Assembly (NCBI GenBank): GCA_016840645.1
Contig: JAEORY010000053.1
Span: 1 to 13,813, forward strand
Source: Candidatus Borrarchaeota archaeon
Lineage (GTDB): Archaea; Asgardarchaeota; Sifarchaeia; Borrarchaeales; Borrarchaeaceae
Direction of reading: 5' to 3'
Length of the DNA: 13,813 nucleotides
The notes beneath the pieces are model-generated. The model saw nothing but the letters and a program-made list of their open reading frames with translations, did not search any database and was not told the origin of the DNA. The translations under genes and the position numbers were made by a program. Positions 1 through 7,176 of this stretch are shown one piece after another. Each line of letters starts with the position of its first letter. Position 1 is the first letter of the stretch.

Positions 1-1212
1 TCCGGTATAAGGTAATTTCTGAGCATTAGGATTGTCCATAGACACATGCTGATATTCAACGGGTTGTATCCCAACATAAATATCCTCACCGATCCTATAT
101 CCTTCCCAAACTTCTATAATCCAATCCCAAGTTATATCCTCACCTTCTTCAGGTTTATAGGTCTCATCCACGATCATCTCTTGCTCTTCGCCATTTTGAT
201 CAATGAAATTCAAGAACCCAACTTTCTTAAAAGACTTCCATACGGCATGCCAAACGCTTATCAAAGTCCCTTCCAAATTTTCTTCCCTGGAAAGTTCGCT
301 ATGAGTTCTATCCCTATAATAAATAGTCTGAGTATTAACTTCACTACCAGTACCGGATGTCTGAGAAGAAGACTGTGGTCCCTGACCTACCAAATCTAAT
401 ACCTTATCAAGATCAGACGGTGTCATTATGTCGTTAAATCTATCATAGATCGATGCCGGGCTCAAGTACATTTTCCTAAGAGCCCAATCACCATCTTCAA
501 TAAATTCTAAATCCGGATCAGGATCATATGAGAAACGCATGGGATTAACCCTTTCTAAAATAGGCTCCCCAAATACCGTTCCTATGTAATAAATCTCTTC
601 ACCAGCTATGAGAGCATCTTTCCAACCTTTAAGGAATTCATTGCGTAACTTAAGATTTTCACGTAAATATTCCAAAGTATGATATGCCTGTTGTTCTACA
701 ATATCATTATAGTCATACAACATATAATTTTCAATCTCCGATAGTTGTTCCTCAGTAGCAAGTTGATTGGCACTACCGCCACTCAGCATTTCGCCGATTC
801 GCTCACTTACATAATTCATAAGCAAATCCTTACGCTCCTGCTGAACCTTGCTGACAGCATCCTCATTAGTTTGTATAACTCTTATACTGTCAGGACGCTT
901 GCTTTCCTCTCCTAACAGAAGGTCAACCTTAGGCCTAATAATGTTGAAATTCTGCAAAGATGCTGGAAATCCATCCTCAACTTTGTACGGGTCCGTTACA
1001 TATTTGAGATCTTTTTCGTCGAATACACTGTTATAGAGATCGTACGCTATACGCATACGGTCTACACGAGTTTGACCACCGACAACTCCTGTGGTGGCCT
1101 CGCGAGCAATTATAGCATCAACGCTCGTTTCCCTCCAATCTTTATTCTTTTTTGACAGAGGTAACTTTTGCACTGGAAAAGGCACCAATGTATATGGTGA
1201 AATTGTTGCCAT
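1..1212 (-). CDS. Portal protein, crAss-like (partial, C-terminus off the left edge)
   Basis: The portal forms the dodecameric ring at one vertex of the capsid through which TerL pumps DNA. The window holds the first 404 residues in one uninterrupted frame; the gene continues past base 1. Visible blocks are NFNIIRPKVDLLLGEESKRP (residues 88-107), ALIAGEEIYYIGTVFGEP (200-217), a following ERVNPMRFSYDPDPDLEF segment and a Gln/Ser/Thr-rich linker around 278-296. From memory these fit portals of crAss-like phages; a database comparison was not possible. The start at 1212 is the first ATG after TerL and has no Shine-Dalgarno sequence, only an AT-rich spacer. It lies 25 bases downstream of TerL on the same strand, the usual terminase-portal order, and is probably co-transcribed with it. 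Confidence 0.85.
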   Translation of the reverse strand, partial: MATISPYTLVPFPVQKLPLSKKNKDWRETSVDAIIAREATTGVVGGQTRVDRMRIAYDLYNSVFDEKDLKYVTDPYKVEDGFPASLQNFNIIRPKVDLLLGEESKRPDSIRVIQTNEDAVSKVQQERKDLLMNYVSERIGEMLSGGSANQLATEEQLSEIENYMLYDYNDIVEQQAYHTLEYLRENLKLRNEFLKGWKDALIAGEEIYYIGTVFGEPILERVNPMRFSYDPDPDLEFIEDGDWALRKMYLSPASIYDRFNDIMTPSDLDKVLDLVGQGPQSSSQTSGTGSEVNTQTIYYRDRTHSELSREENLEGTLISVWHAVWKSFKKVGFLNFIDQNGEEQEMIVDETYKPEEGEDITWDWIIEVWEGYRIGEDIYVGIQPVEYQHVSMDNPNAQKLPYTG

Positions 1213-1222
1213 AATTATTTAA

Positions 1223-1236
1223 TTAAACATGTTTAA
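1223..1236. repeat. 14-bp perfect palindrome between TerL and portal
   Basis: TTAAACATGTTTAA is a perfect palindrome in the 25-base gap between the TerL stop and the portal start. It is not followed by a T-run in the transcribed direction, so it is not an obvious terminator. It could bind a dimeric protein or form a weak mRNA hairpin that affects portal translation, but a short AT-rich palindrome can also arise by chance. Confidence 0.35.
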
Positions 1237-1237
1237 A

Positions 1238-3259
1238 TTATAACCACGATTGTGGTAATTTTTTATAATCCCTAAATAAGCCATCATCTAATATTAATCT
1301 TCTATTCTTTTCTATTCCCTCCTTTTTCTTTACATGAAGATGATGAAGTTGTGCTTTATAAATCATTATCATCATTAAAGCAATGACTCTGTCAAAGTTG
1401 CCTTCGTCATTGTAGGATATTAATTCCTCTAGTAATGGTTCCGATAATATCCTTGTAATATTTTTCTTCCCAGGTTCGTGCTCCTCATTCAACCAGTCCC
1501 GTATCTGTATCTCGGCCCAATCCTTGATGCCCTGAACCATGTGTACACCTTTTCTACGTTGAACTTTGCTGTCTTTTATAATCTCACTGATATAATCTGG
1601 CTGATCAGCAAGCAAATAATCCTGACTCTTAGACTGGAAATACGGGTAAATACCCTTTCTTTCGTTCTCGAATAAAACAGTAGCACGATAATATATCATC
1701 AATTTTCTGACATTCTCATAGTACTCTTCAGCAGTATCTGGCCTGCCAGTATACTCAGCCACTATAACATCAAAGTAAGATTCGAAATCTTGGAACCGCT
1801 TATAAACAAAAGTAGAACCTAAAGAATCAGTCCCGGCCTTGTCGTGGTCATAGGGGTCGCAACCGGCTATATATAAACCATAAGGGGGATCTGGTACCGG
1901 GTGTTCCCATATAACAATCTGGCCTGATGGGTCGTCGTCGCGGGTAAGCTTATATTTAGTTATGTCTTTTGGTGAACTAGCTGGTACCCAATTTAATTCG
2001 CCATCAGCACTGAAAATCAAATCCCCAACCTGCTTATAATTTGCTATATCCTTATGGGTCCTTATGTACGCTAGATGCCTGGCTAATTCGGTTTTTGGGA
2101 AAATATTACCGTACAACTGCAGAGTGGCCTCCATAGGAGTAAACGGTCTCTCTGCTATATACCTGTCAACAGCTCTTTTATCACTAGCATTTTCTACTAC
2201 TATTTGACGCTTCTTTGTAGCAAAAGCCCTGGCTAGTAGTAGCTCAGAATTACCGTCCTTGTCCATGAGAGGTTTTCCCTCATCTTCAACGGTCATGTTG
2301 ACATATTCAGGAACAAAAAAACCACAAGGTTTAGTAGCTCCTTCATCCCAACTATTCTCTAATGGTAAAGCATTGTAAGCGTCTGGCTCATAAAACAAAT
2401 CTTTCAGCCCTTCATAGTCACCTTCTTCAGTACCACCAGTACCGAATGCGATCATCAGACCGAAGGCTACGCCATCTTCCTCGACCGACGGCTGCGCGAT
2501 CTGCCACGCTTGTTTGAGCCCAGGAAACTTACCGGCCTCTTCCCAAAGTATGAGCTTGCCCCTTTTACCACGCGCTTTCTGCGGGTCGTTTTTAAGGGTG
2601 ATGCCCATGATCTCCGACTTGTACCCGACTTCTGTTTTAACACCATCAATATCAATAACTATAGACGCACGCTTATGAATTTTGGTGTCAGTTTTTTGAC
2701 GTTTCTTATACCAAGCTGTGTTGGCATCCACGAAATCCATGAAGTCCCACGCCTTGGTTAAAATACCATCCTTGAGCAAAAATTCAGCTTCAGCGGCGAT
2801 GGCGTAAGAATTACTCTCTGGTATCAAGTAGAAATTCCTGCACAACATGGAAGCACACTTAAAGGAGTAGCCCTTACCCCTAGCTTTCAACACAACTAGG
2901 TGTTTGCCCTGTGTCTCGGCTTCTTCTACTGCATTAAAGAAATAGTAGTCCCAATCATAAAACTTGGGGAACCCTCTCTCCCTAGCTTTTATAGTTTTCT
3001 TTTGGCCACTTCTGAGCGTTACTTCTTTTTCTTTGACAATAATAATCTGACAATAATTGACATAAAAATAATTATAACCAGTTATGAAATCACCGTCCTC
3101 AGCCGTATACCCTTCTATACAACGACGACGTTCTTCATTCCAATATTCCTTATAAGCAGTAGTGCCACGAGGGGCTGCAGTATAGAACCCCATGCGTTGA
3201 AAATTAATGGCCGCTTGCCTAAACTTATCACTATTATTGACCTTCTTGTAACCTATCAA
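1238..3259 (-). CDS. terL: Terminase large subunit (TerL), TTG start
   Basis: This is the DNA-packaging motor: an N-terminal ATPase drives translocation and a C-terminal RNase H-like nuclease cuts the concatemer. The protein has 673 residues. The ATPase shows a deviant Walker A (KARGKGYSFK, 125-134), a Walker B (KLILWEEA, 235-242) and a coupling motif (GTGGTEEGD, 273-281). The nuclease shows YIAGCDPYDHD (463-473, metal ligand D468), VLFENERKG (528-536, E531) and NFDRVIALMM (621-630, D623). The chosen start is TTG at 3259: a strong SD (GGGGGAG, 3266-3272) sits about six bases upstream, and the next in-frame ATG would remove 22 residues. It overlaps the end of the 51-residue gene upstream by 26 bases, suggesting translational coupling. 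The family assignment is firm; the crAss-like affiliation is inferred. Confidence 0.95.
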   Translation of the reverse strand: MIGYKKVNNSDKFRQAAINFQRMGFYTAAPRGTTAYKEYWNEERRRCIEGYTAEDGDFITGYNYFYVNYCQIIIVKEKEVTLRSGQKKTIKARERGFPKFYDWDYYFFNAVEEAETQGKHLVVLKARGKGYSFKCASMLCRNFYLIPESNSYAIAAEAEFLLKDGILTKAWDFMDFVDANTAWYKKRQKTDTKIHKRASIVIDIDGVKTEVGYKSEIMGITLKNDPQKARGKRGKLILWEEAGKFPGLKQAWQIAQPSVEEDGVAFGLMIAFGTGGTEEGDYEGLKDLFYEPDAYNALPLENSWDEGATKPCGFFVPEYVNMTVEDEGKPLMDKDGNSELLLARAFATKKRQIVVENASDKRAVDRYIAERPFTPMEATLQLYGNIFPKTELARHLAYIRTHKDIANYKQVGDLIFSADGELNWVPASSPKDITKYKLTRDDDPSGQIVIWEHPVPDPPYGLYIAGCDPYDHDKAGTDSLGSTFVYKRFQDFESYFDVIVAEYTGRPDTAEEYYENVRKLMIYYRATVLFENERKGIYPYFQSKSQDYLLADQPDYISEIIKDSKVQRRKGVHMVQGIKDWAEIQIRDWLNEEHEPGKKNITRILSEPLLEELISYNDEGNFDRVIALMMIMIYKAQLHHLHVKKKEGIEKNRRLILDDGLFRDYKKLPQSWL

Positions 3260-3389
3260 TTTCTTCTCCCCCTATTATTTCGATATCTGGATACTGCCTT
3301 CTGAAAGATTTAACATACTCCTTGAAATTAAATCCCCAATACTCACATTGTTCCTTTAGTTCCTCTATTCTTACGTACAAATTTCCCAT
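3234..3389 (-). CDS. Hypothetical 51-aa protein between the 185-aa gene and TerL
   Basis: This is a 51-residue reading frame, beginning MGNLYVRIEELKEQCEYWGF and ending DRLQEGQ. Its ATG overlaps the TAA of the preceding gene (TAATG), and its 3' end overlaps the TerL start by 26 bases, so it fills the gap exactly as a translationally coupled gene would. The sequence looks helical, rich in Glu, Lys and Arg, with Cys 15 as the only cysteine and no recognisable domain. The position directly before TerL is where small terminase subunits often lie, but the protein is short for one and shows no helix-turn-helix I can recognise, so that role would be speculation. Confidence 0.7.
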   Translation of the reverse strand: MGNLYVRIEELKEQCEYWGFNFKEYVKSFRRQYPDIEIIGGEEIDRLQEGQ

Positions 3390-3946
3390 TAGTCTTCATC
3401 TGGTATTTCATAATCACCAATCTCAGAACCACCACGTGCGCGACTCTGTTCAAGTTGCTCCTTCTGTACCTGTCGTTCAAGCATATCAAGAGACTTGACG
3501 ATACCGCCAATCTCTTTCAAATTTCGACTCACATCAGAAGCTGTATATTCGAATCTGCCCTCCCTATCCTTTTTATTAAGGTTAACACCAAAAAACCAGT
3601 CTGTCAATTGATCGGCAGCAAACTTACCAGCACGCAAAAGACGAGTATTAGTCGTCTCTCTAAACTCCTTGTAACGCTCGATTGCGTTCTCCAAGAGCTC
3701 ATCAAGTTCATAATCCTCGTCCCCTAAAAAATCACCCTTGAGAACTTTCAGTCGTTGGTCCTCGGGGTAAGCTTCAAAGTAAGGTGACTTATAGTCACAC
3801 AGAAAGGCCACGAATGATATTTCCCTCGTCGCCCTATCTTTAGTTTTAGTCTTGTCTCTATCCCATAGTACCTTAAAAGGCGGGATAGCCAGGGATTCCT
3901 CGCTTATTGTGATTTTCCCTGCTTGTATATCAAAGAGTTTTGCCAT
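3389..3946 (-). CDS. Hypothetical 185-aa protein upstream of TerL
   Basis: I cannot name a family. The 185-residue protein begins MAKLFDIQAGKITISEE and has a block VLWDRDKTKTKDRATREISF (27-46) followed by YKSPYFEAYPEDQR. A mostly helical C-terminal half ends in a Gln/Glu/Arg-rich stretch and an acidic tail (IPDED). The start at 3946 lies inside the 3' end of the glycosyltransferase gene (43-base overlap) with no strong SD; the stop overlaps the next ATG. It belongs to the packaging transcript (glycosyltransferase, this gene, a 51-residue gene, TerL, portal). A small-terminase or structural role would fit its place and size, but nothing in the sequence proves it. Confidence 0.8.
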   Translation of the reverse strand: MAKLFDIQAGKITISEESLAIPPFKVLWDRDKTKTKDRATREISFVAFLCDYKSPYFEAYPEDQRLKVLKGDFLGDEDYELDELLENAIERYKEFRETTNTRLLRAGKFAADQLTDWFFGVNLNKKDREGRFEYTASDVSRNLKEIGGIVKSLDMLERQVQKEQLEQSRARGGSEIGDYEIPDED

Positions 3947-4866
3947 GCTATATATTGAGATAGGCTCTTAACTTTAAAAGCCTCAACATAGTCCCTTAGC
4001 TCCCTGATTTTCTCTACGTCTTTTAACGCTTTTTCAGCAGCCACATCGTGACCACTAATCATTTTAATACTGTCAACTAGCTCTGGCGTCAGGTCCCCAC
4101 CCAACACAAAAGCTACTAATATCTTATTATAAACAATATGCCACCGCTCTACCGTAAACCTACTCCCCTTATTGATAAACCAATGACCATGTTCAATCCT
4201 TGTATCCACTTTATTGCTACCGCCAAACATCCAATTTTTGATACTAATATAAGGCTCTAAAGTTCCCCAATACAAATGTCCTTCAAATCCCCTCAAGTAC
4301 TCATACCATTTTTTCTTAATGGCGTAACAACCACCAAGTACACAAGGTACTTCAACAACAGAATCTTCCCCCAAAGGTTTAGCTAACCACCTGGTTTGAA
4401 AAACTGACTTAAAATCCTCAGGAGAATTAGGCACATCCTCACTAGTGACAAAAGGAATTATACGTGCCCCATAACCTTCGACCAAACCGGGGTCATTTAT
4501 ATCCCAAGCGTGCTCGTGTAAATTAAGGCATTTACCGCAAATTATAGCCTCATCGTCATGGATAAGATCTGCCAGAAAGTAATCCAGCCAAAGTTTATCC
4601 TTGAAAACAATGTCGCCCCCACATAATATTATATTATCCGCGCGCGCGTGCCAGACACCTACGTCAAATGCATGCCCAATACCTCTTCTCTCCTTTAGCC
4701 TGATAAGCTTTATTTCACCATCGTAACTATAATCATACGTAGCTTCCGAAGCATCATCAACAAGGATCACCTCTATCCTGTTCCTTATGGACTCATCTAT
4801 AGACTCTAATAGGAGCTGAACTAACCCAGCCTCATTATGATAACCTACTATAACAGACGCTTCCAT
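3904..4866 (-). CDS. Family 2-like (GT-A fold) glycosyltransferase
   Basis: This 320-residue protein is predicted to transfer a sugar from a nucleotide-sugar donor. The N-terminus SVIVGYHNEAGLVQLLLESI (4-23) and VILVDDASE (33-41) are the standard GT-A start, and RRGIGHAFDVGVWHARAD (60-77) is the usual nucleotide-binding helix region. CGGDIVF (82-88) stands where a DxD motif is expected. VLGGCYAIKKKWYEYLRGF (176-194) followed by WGTLEPYISIKNWMFGG (200-216) resembles the acceptor-side motif of polypeptide GalNAc-transferase-like enzymes. The start at 4866 was preferred over an ATG 30 bases upstream because AAGGTAAG precedes it at SD distance and the longer form would run into the promoter at 4867-4903. 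It heads the packaging transcript. Donor and acceptor cannot be told; modification of phage DNA, a virion protein or host surface are all possible. Confidence 0.85.
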   Translation of the reverse strand: MEASVIVGYHNEAGLVQLLLESIDESIRNRIEVILVDDASEATYDYSYDGEIKLIRLKERRGIGHAFDVGVWHARADNIILCGGDIVFKDKLWLDYFLADLIHDDEAIICGKCLNLHEHAWDINDPGLVEGYGARIIPFVTSEDVPNSPEDFKSVFQTRWLAKPLGEDSVVEVPCVLGGCYAIKKKWYEYLRGFEGHLYWGTLEPYISIKNWMFGGSNKVDTRIEHGHWFINKGSRFTVERWHIVYNKILVAFVLGGDLTPELVDSIKMISGHDVAAEKALKDVEKIRELRDYVEAFKVKSLSQYIAWQNSLIYKQGKSQ

Positions 4867-4903
4867 ATACTTACCTTTACGTAAAAACCTATACAAAGGT
4901 TAC
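4867..4903 (-). promoter_or_regulatory. Candidate phage promoter P1 (GTAAC-N15-TACGTA)
   Basis: Read on the minus strand, GTAACC (from 4903) is followed after 15 bases by TACGTA (4883-4878) and then AGTAT (4871-4867). Three other copies in the window share the two boxes, and two of those also share the AGTAT. The ATG of the glycosyltransferase begins at 4866, directly after AGTAT, so a start site about seven bases after TACGTA would leave almost no leader. A short hairpin AACCT-TTGTAT-AGGTT (4901-4886) followed by TTT lies within the same element. Its spacer is one base longer than in the other copies. Confidence 0.55.
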
Positions 4904-4922
4904 AAAAAAGGTTATTTTTATT

Positions 4923-5105
4923 TTATACCCGCTTATTTTTCAGCACAAAAGCCCCAAAATATCGTATTCTGACTGGCTGCCAATCCTCTTCATCCACTAT
5001 TCTATTCCTAGCAAAAAGAATAGGGTGATGCATCACTTTGCGTACCACCCTTTTATCCTTCCTGTATTTTAAATATAGATTATGTACTATTTGATTATCA
5101 GCCAT
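4923..5105 (-). CDS. Small basic protein with PVRIRYFGAF motif (60 aa)
   Basis: This 60-residue basic protein begins MADNQIVHNLYLKYRKDKRV, continues VMHHPILFARNRIVDEEDW and ends QPVRIRYFGAFVLKNKRV. The pattern of a His-Pro-hydrophobic segment followed by P-[VI]-RIRYFG-x-F recalls small proteins found near terminase genes of Bacteroidota phages; this is recollection, not a search result. The terminal RYFGAFVLKNKR also loosely recalls the GFGTF segment of HU-type DNA-binding proteins, but the rest does not fit that fold. The start at 5105 has no SD. It lies between an odd GC-rich gap (5106-5204) and promoter P1. Confidence 0.75.
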   Translation of the reverse strand: MADNQIVHNLYLKYRKDKRVVRKVMHHPILFARNRIVDEEDWQPVRIRYFGAFVLKNKRV

Positions 5106-5204
5106 TTTACTGTGATTAGTCGTAAAGGGCCGCTCCTACAACTTTAACGCACTAAGGCGGTAGTACAAACGCGACCCCCACGACCGGGAACCAAGGGAGG
5201 GGGA
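5106..5204 (-). other. GC-rich non-coding gap, possible structured RNA
   Basis: This 99-base gap is clearly richer in G and C than its surroundings and includes runs CCCCC and GGGGG (minus strand) separated by about 19 bases that could pair. It could hold a transcribed RNA structure, a terminator without a good T-run, or a processing site between the winged-helix gene and the 60-residue gene. I tried to fit a tRNA cloverleaf on the minus strand and failed: no matching acceptor stem and no GTTCRA T-loop. Confidence 0.3.
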
Positions 5205-5582
5205 TTAGGTAAAGTCTTGTCTGTCCCGTGTGTCCAATGCGAACACAACTTCTAACAAGCCACCTGTAAGTTTGGGGACAAACATCTCCCGTACTTCGTA
5301 ACCATCATCAGTCTTCATCAATACTCCCTTTTCCTTGAGAACTTTGATATATTTACTCAGGTTATTTTTATTAACCAAAGTTTCCTTCATAATAGCACGA
5401 CGAATATCGGTACTGAGAATATTTTTAGGTTCCCCCAATTTAGGCTCCCATTCATAATCAACCTTAAGTAACAATGCAAACAACTCGGCTTCACGATCTG
5501 ACAATTGCAACAAACCATTTAAAATACGCACGTACTCCGTGTATAAATTCTCGCTCTTAATATTCTTCCCAAACTCGTTCAT
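5205..5582 (-). CDS. Winged helix-turn-helix DNA-binding protein
   Basis: The 125-residue protein has a layout typical of MarR-type winged helices. A first helix is LSDREAELFALLLK (27-40). A helix-turn-helix follows over about 56-86 (LSTDIRRAIMKETLVNKNNL, then SKYIKVLKEKGVL), and a beta wing follows with KTDDGYEVREMF. The role is probably transcription control of phage or host genes, or a structural DNA-binding role near packaging. The start at 5582 follows AAGAAG and lies 10 bases after the stop of the zinc-ribbon gene, so the two are likely co-transcribed. The specific family is not identified. Confidence 0.75.
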   Translation of the reverse strand: MNEFGKNIKSENLYTEYVRILNGLLQLSDREAELFALLLKVDYEWEPKLGEPKNILSTDIRRAIMKETLVNKNNLSKYIKVLKEKGVLMKTDDGYEVREMFVPKLTGGLLEVVFALDTRDRQDFT

Positions 5583-5592
5583 TTACTTCTTC

Positions 5593-6099
5593 TTAATGTT
5601 GCGCTCCAGAGGCTTCTGCTTCATTAGTAGGCTCTGGCTCGTCTGCCGGCTCTTCTTTCACTTCCTCTTCACTCACTTCTTCTCCTTCTTCTACAAGAGC
5701 ATCCGTTTCAAGAAATTCAGCTTCTTCAGCTGCCAATTCCACACCTTCTTCCTCAGTCAACTCAACCGCAGCTTCAGCTTCTAATTCAGCTTTTTTAGCT
5801 TCCAAAATTTCTTGTTCTTTCAAGGCTTCTTCCATTACTTTCTGTTTTTCTTCGTATTCAACATCGCGTTCATCAGACATACCCTTAAAATAAAGTGTAC
5901 AATAATTGTTACACTTGCCGCATTGTAGCCTTACTTCAGCGTCCTCAATAGTACCCAAAATAAAACTTATGCCGCCAGGTATGTCTTTTTGCATAATTTC
6001 AACATTACCACATGACCCACACTCAAAGGCTAAGTCGCCTACTTGGTGGTGTTTGGGCTCTTGTTGTTCGGCTTGTACTTCTTTTTCGTTTTCGCTCAT
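5593..6099 (-). CDS. Zinc-ribbon protein with long acidic C-terminal tail
   Basis: This 168-residue protein has two parts. Residues 20-75 form a zinc-ribbon candidate with CGSC (C27, C30) and CGKC (C60, C63), plus C67. From about residue 80 the chain is almost entirely Glu, Ala, Lys and Val, first likely a helix or coiled coil (80-105) and then a disordered, strongly negative tail. Such tails can mimic DNA or bind basic proteins; the actual partner is unknown. The ATG at 6099 overlaps the TAA of the 98-residue gene (TAATG), so translation is coupled. The repetitive GAA/GAG content explains long false reading frames on the other strand. Confidence 0.8.
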   Translation of the reverse strand: MSENEKEVQAEQQEPKHHQVGDLAFECGSCGNVEIMQKDIPGGISFILGTIEDAEVRLQCGKCNNYCTLYFKGMSDERDVEYEEKQKVMEEALKEQEILEAKKAELEAEAAVELTEEEGVELAAEEAEFLETDALVEEGEEVSEEEVKEEPADEPEPTNEAEASGAQH

Positions 6100-6395
6100 T
6101 ATGCAATAAAATTTGGCTCACCTTCCCTTGACGTCCAATACACGTGTACAAATCCTGGTACAACGTAATGAGACGTGTTACTCAAATCATAAACCCTGTG
6201 ACCGCCATTAAACGACACATGCAACAGCAAAGGTTCGTGAACCGTAACTTCAGTTCCATCAGGATATACATATACCCTATACAACTCACTGGAAATATCC
6301 ATAAATTCTAAACCAGATGTATTGATAAACTCATCAATACCCTCATCTATCCTCTCATAGATATCCCTGTTCAACGATTCCTGTGGTAAACTCAT
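6099..6395 (-). CDS. Hypothetical 98-aa protein
   Basis: No family is recognised. The 98-residue protein begins MSLPQESLNRDIYERIDEGI and its C-terminal half is rich in Tyr, Val and His (RVYVYPDGTEVTVHEPLLLH, then HYVVPGFVHVYW), suggesting a small beta-rich fold. I place the start at 6395, three bases after the stop of the preceding 48-residue gene, rather than at an upstream in-frame ATG that would lie inside that gene. The stop overlaps the next start as TAATG. Confidence 0.7.
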   Translation of the reverse strand: MSLPQESLNRDIYERIDEGIDEFINTSGLEFMDISSELYRVYVYPDGTEVTVHEPLLLHVSFNGGHRVYDLSNTSHYVVPGFVHVYWTSREGEPNFIA

Positions 6396-6399
6396 ATTA

Positions 6400-6546
6400 T
6401 TAATCTTCACATTCAATAAAAATAACCTTCGGTTCACAGACTCTCACGACCCTGATAACCTCGATTTCTTCTTCTACCGGCTTAGGCCATTTAATTCTCT
6501 TAGGCTTAACCGGTTCATTAATCTTATAACATCTATAACGTGCCAT
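6400..6546 (-). CDS. Hypothetical basic 48-aa protein
   Basis: This is a 48-residue protein starting MARYRCYKINEPVKPKRIKW and ending CEPKVIFIECED. It is Lys/Arg/Pro-rich in the first half and has beta-prone Val/Ile stretches in the second. A strong SD (GGGAGG, 6551-6556) sits five bases before the ATG at 6546 and decides this start over an in-frame ATG 14 codons upstream. Function unknown. It lies between the 56-residue and 98-residue genes, nearly without gaps. Confidence 0.7.
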   Translation of the reverse strand: MARYRCYKINEPVKPKRIKWPKPVEEEIEVIRVVRVCEPKVIFIECED

Positions 6547-6556
6547 AATTCCTCCC

Positions 6557-6727
6557 TTATTTAATTTTCCTTTGTTCCAAAATTTCAATACCTAACAACC
6601 CATTATTTATTAGGGCAACTTCAACGGCTGCCTGAGCAGCTATCTTCGCACATTCAACCTGAGCCGCCTTAGCTAATTCTGCTAATTTGATGTGCATCTC
6701 CCTTTCTTTCTCATTGTACATACTCAT
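6557..6727 (-). CDS. Hypothetical Ala-rich helical 56-aa protein
   Basis: The 56-residue protein is very helical, with the Ala-rich segment KLAELAKAAQVECAKIAAQA (14-33) followed by a hydrophobic patch (VEVALINNGLLGIEIL) and a basic end. It could form a short amphipathic helix or coiled coil; no function is recognised. The start at 6727 is fixed by an excellent SD, AAGGAGG (6734-6740), six bases upstream. Its 5' end overlaps the 3' end of the preceding 93-residue gene by 17 bases. Confidence 0.7.
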   Translation of the reverse strand: MSMYNEKEREMHIKLAELAKAAQVECAKIAAQAAVEVALINNGLLGIEILEQRKIK

Positions 6728-6992
6728 CTTTTTCCTCCTTTGGTAAAACACCCACACTAACCATTATATCATAAAGCTCCATTTGACTGTCAACATCACC
6801 ATCATACTTGATCTTGCCAGGTACGTCCTCCCCGACTAAAGGTTGGTCACTTGGCATCCCGTATATGTAGCACTTATCCTCTAAAGTCTGCATTACCCAA
6901 CATCTGTATTGTTCATCAACTGACTCAAATAAGTACGTACCCTTAGATGATTCTGCCCAGCCTAACTCTTCTATTTGAGCTTTAGTTAGCAT
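6711..6992 (-). CDS. Hypothetical 93-aa protein
   Basis: The 93-residue protein begins MLTKAQIEELGW, followed by alternating aromatic and charged segments (TYLFESVDEQYRCWVMQTLE) and the C-terminal helix SQMELYDIMVSVGVLPKEEK. The opening 'MLTK-x-QIE-x-LGW' reminds me of small phage proteins of unknown function seen in Bacteroides phages, a memory-based impression only. It ends in TGA, one of few non-TAA stops here. The start at 6992 lies 11 bases inside the previous gene, without an SD, so it probably depends on coupled translation. Confidence 0.7.
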   Translation of the reverse strand: MLTKAQIEELGWAESSKGTYLFESVDEQYRCWVMQTLEDKCYIYGMPSDQPLVGEDVPGKIKYDGDVDSQMELYDIMVSVGVLPKEEKDEYVQ

Positions 6993-7176
6993 TTACTTTA
7001 GACTTCTGCTTATAGTAAGTCCGTTTCTTTTGTTTCTCCAACCTCTTTTCTTGTTCCTCAATTACCTTATTCAGATGTTCTATGTTGTTCTCCAACGCTT
7101 GAACGTACCTCTCCAGTTTCTTCTCGTACCTCGTTTTGAGAAGATTTATTAGCCTCTCTTTTATCCTTAATTTCAT
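6982..7176 (-). CDS. Hypothetical basic coiled-coil 64-aa protein
   Basis: The 64-residue protein is a highly charged helix from end to end: MKLRIKERLINLLKTRYEKK, then a heptad-like stretch LERYVQALENNIEHLNKVIE (21-40) and a Lys-rich tail. It probably forms a coiled coil. The start at 7176 is supported by AAGGAG (7185-7190) upstream. Unusually, 110 of its bases also encode, in another frame, the hydrophilic tail of the two-span membrane protein 7067-7381. Function unknown. Confidence 0.65.
   Translation of the reverse strand: MKLRIKERLINLLKTRYEKKLERYVQALENNIEHLNKVIEEQEKRLEKQKKRTYYKQKSKVNAN

Noticed and set aside
46..399. Open frame on the plus strand opposite the portal gene
   Set aside because: It is antisense to a clearly conserved portal frame and has no start signal; the same applies to the plus-strand frames opposite TerL and the zinc-ribbon/acidic protein.
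5106..5204. tRNA gene
   Set aside because: No acceptor-stem pairing and no recognisable T-loop on either strand, despite the GC-rich tRNA-like look.
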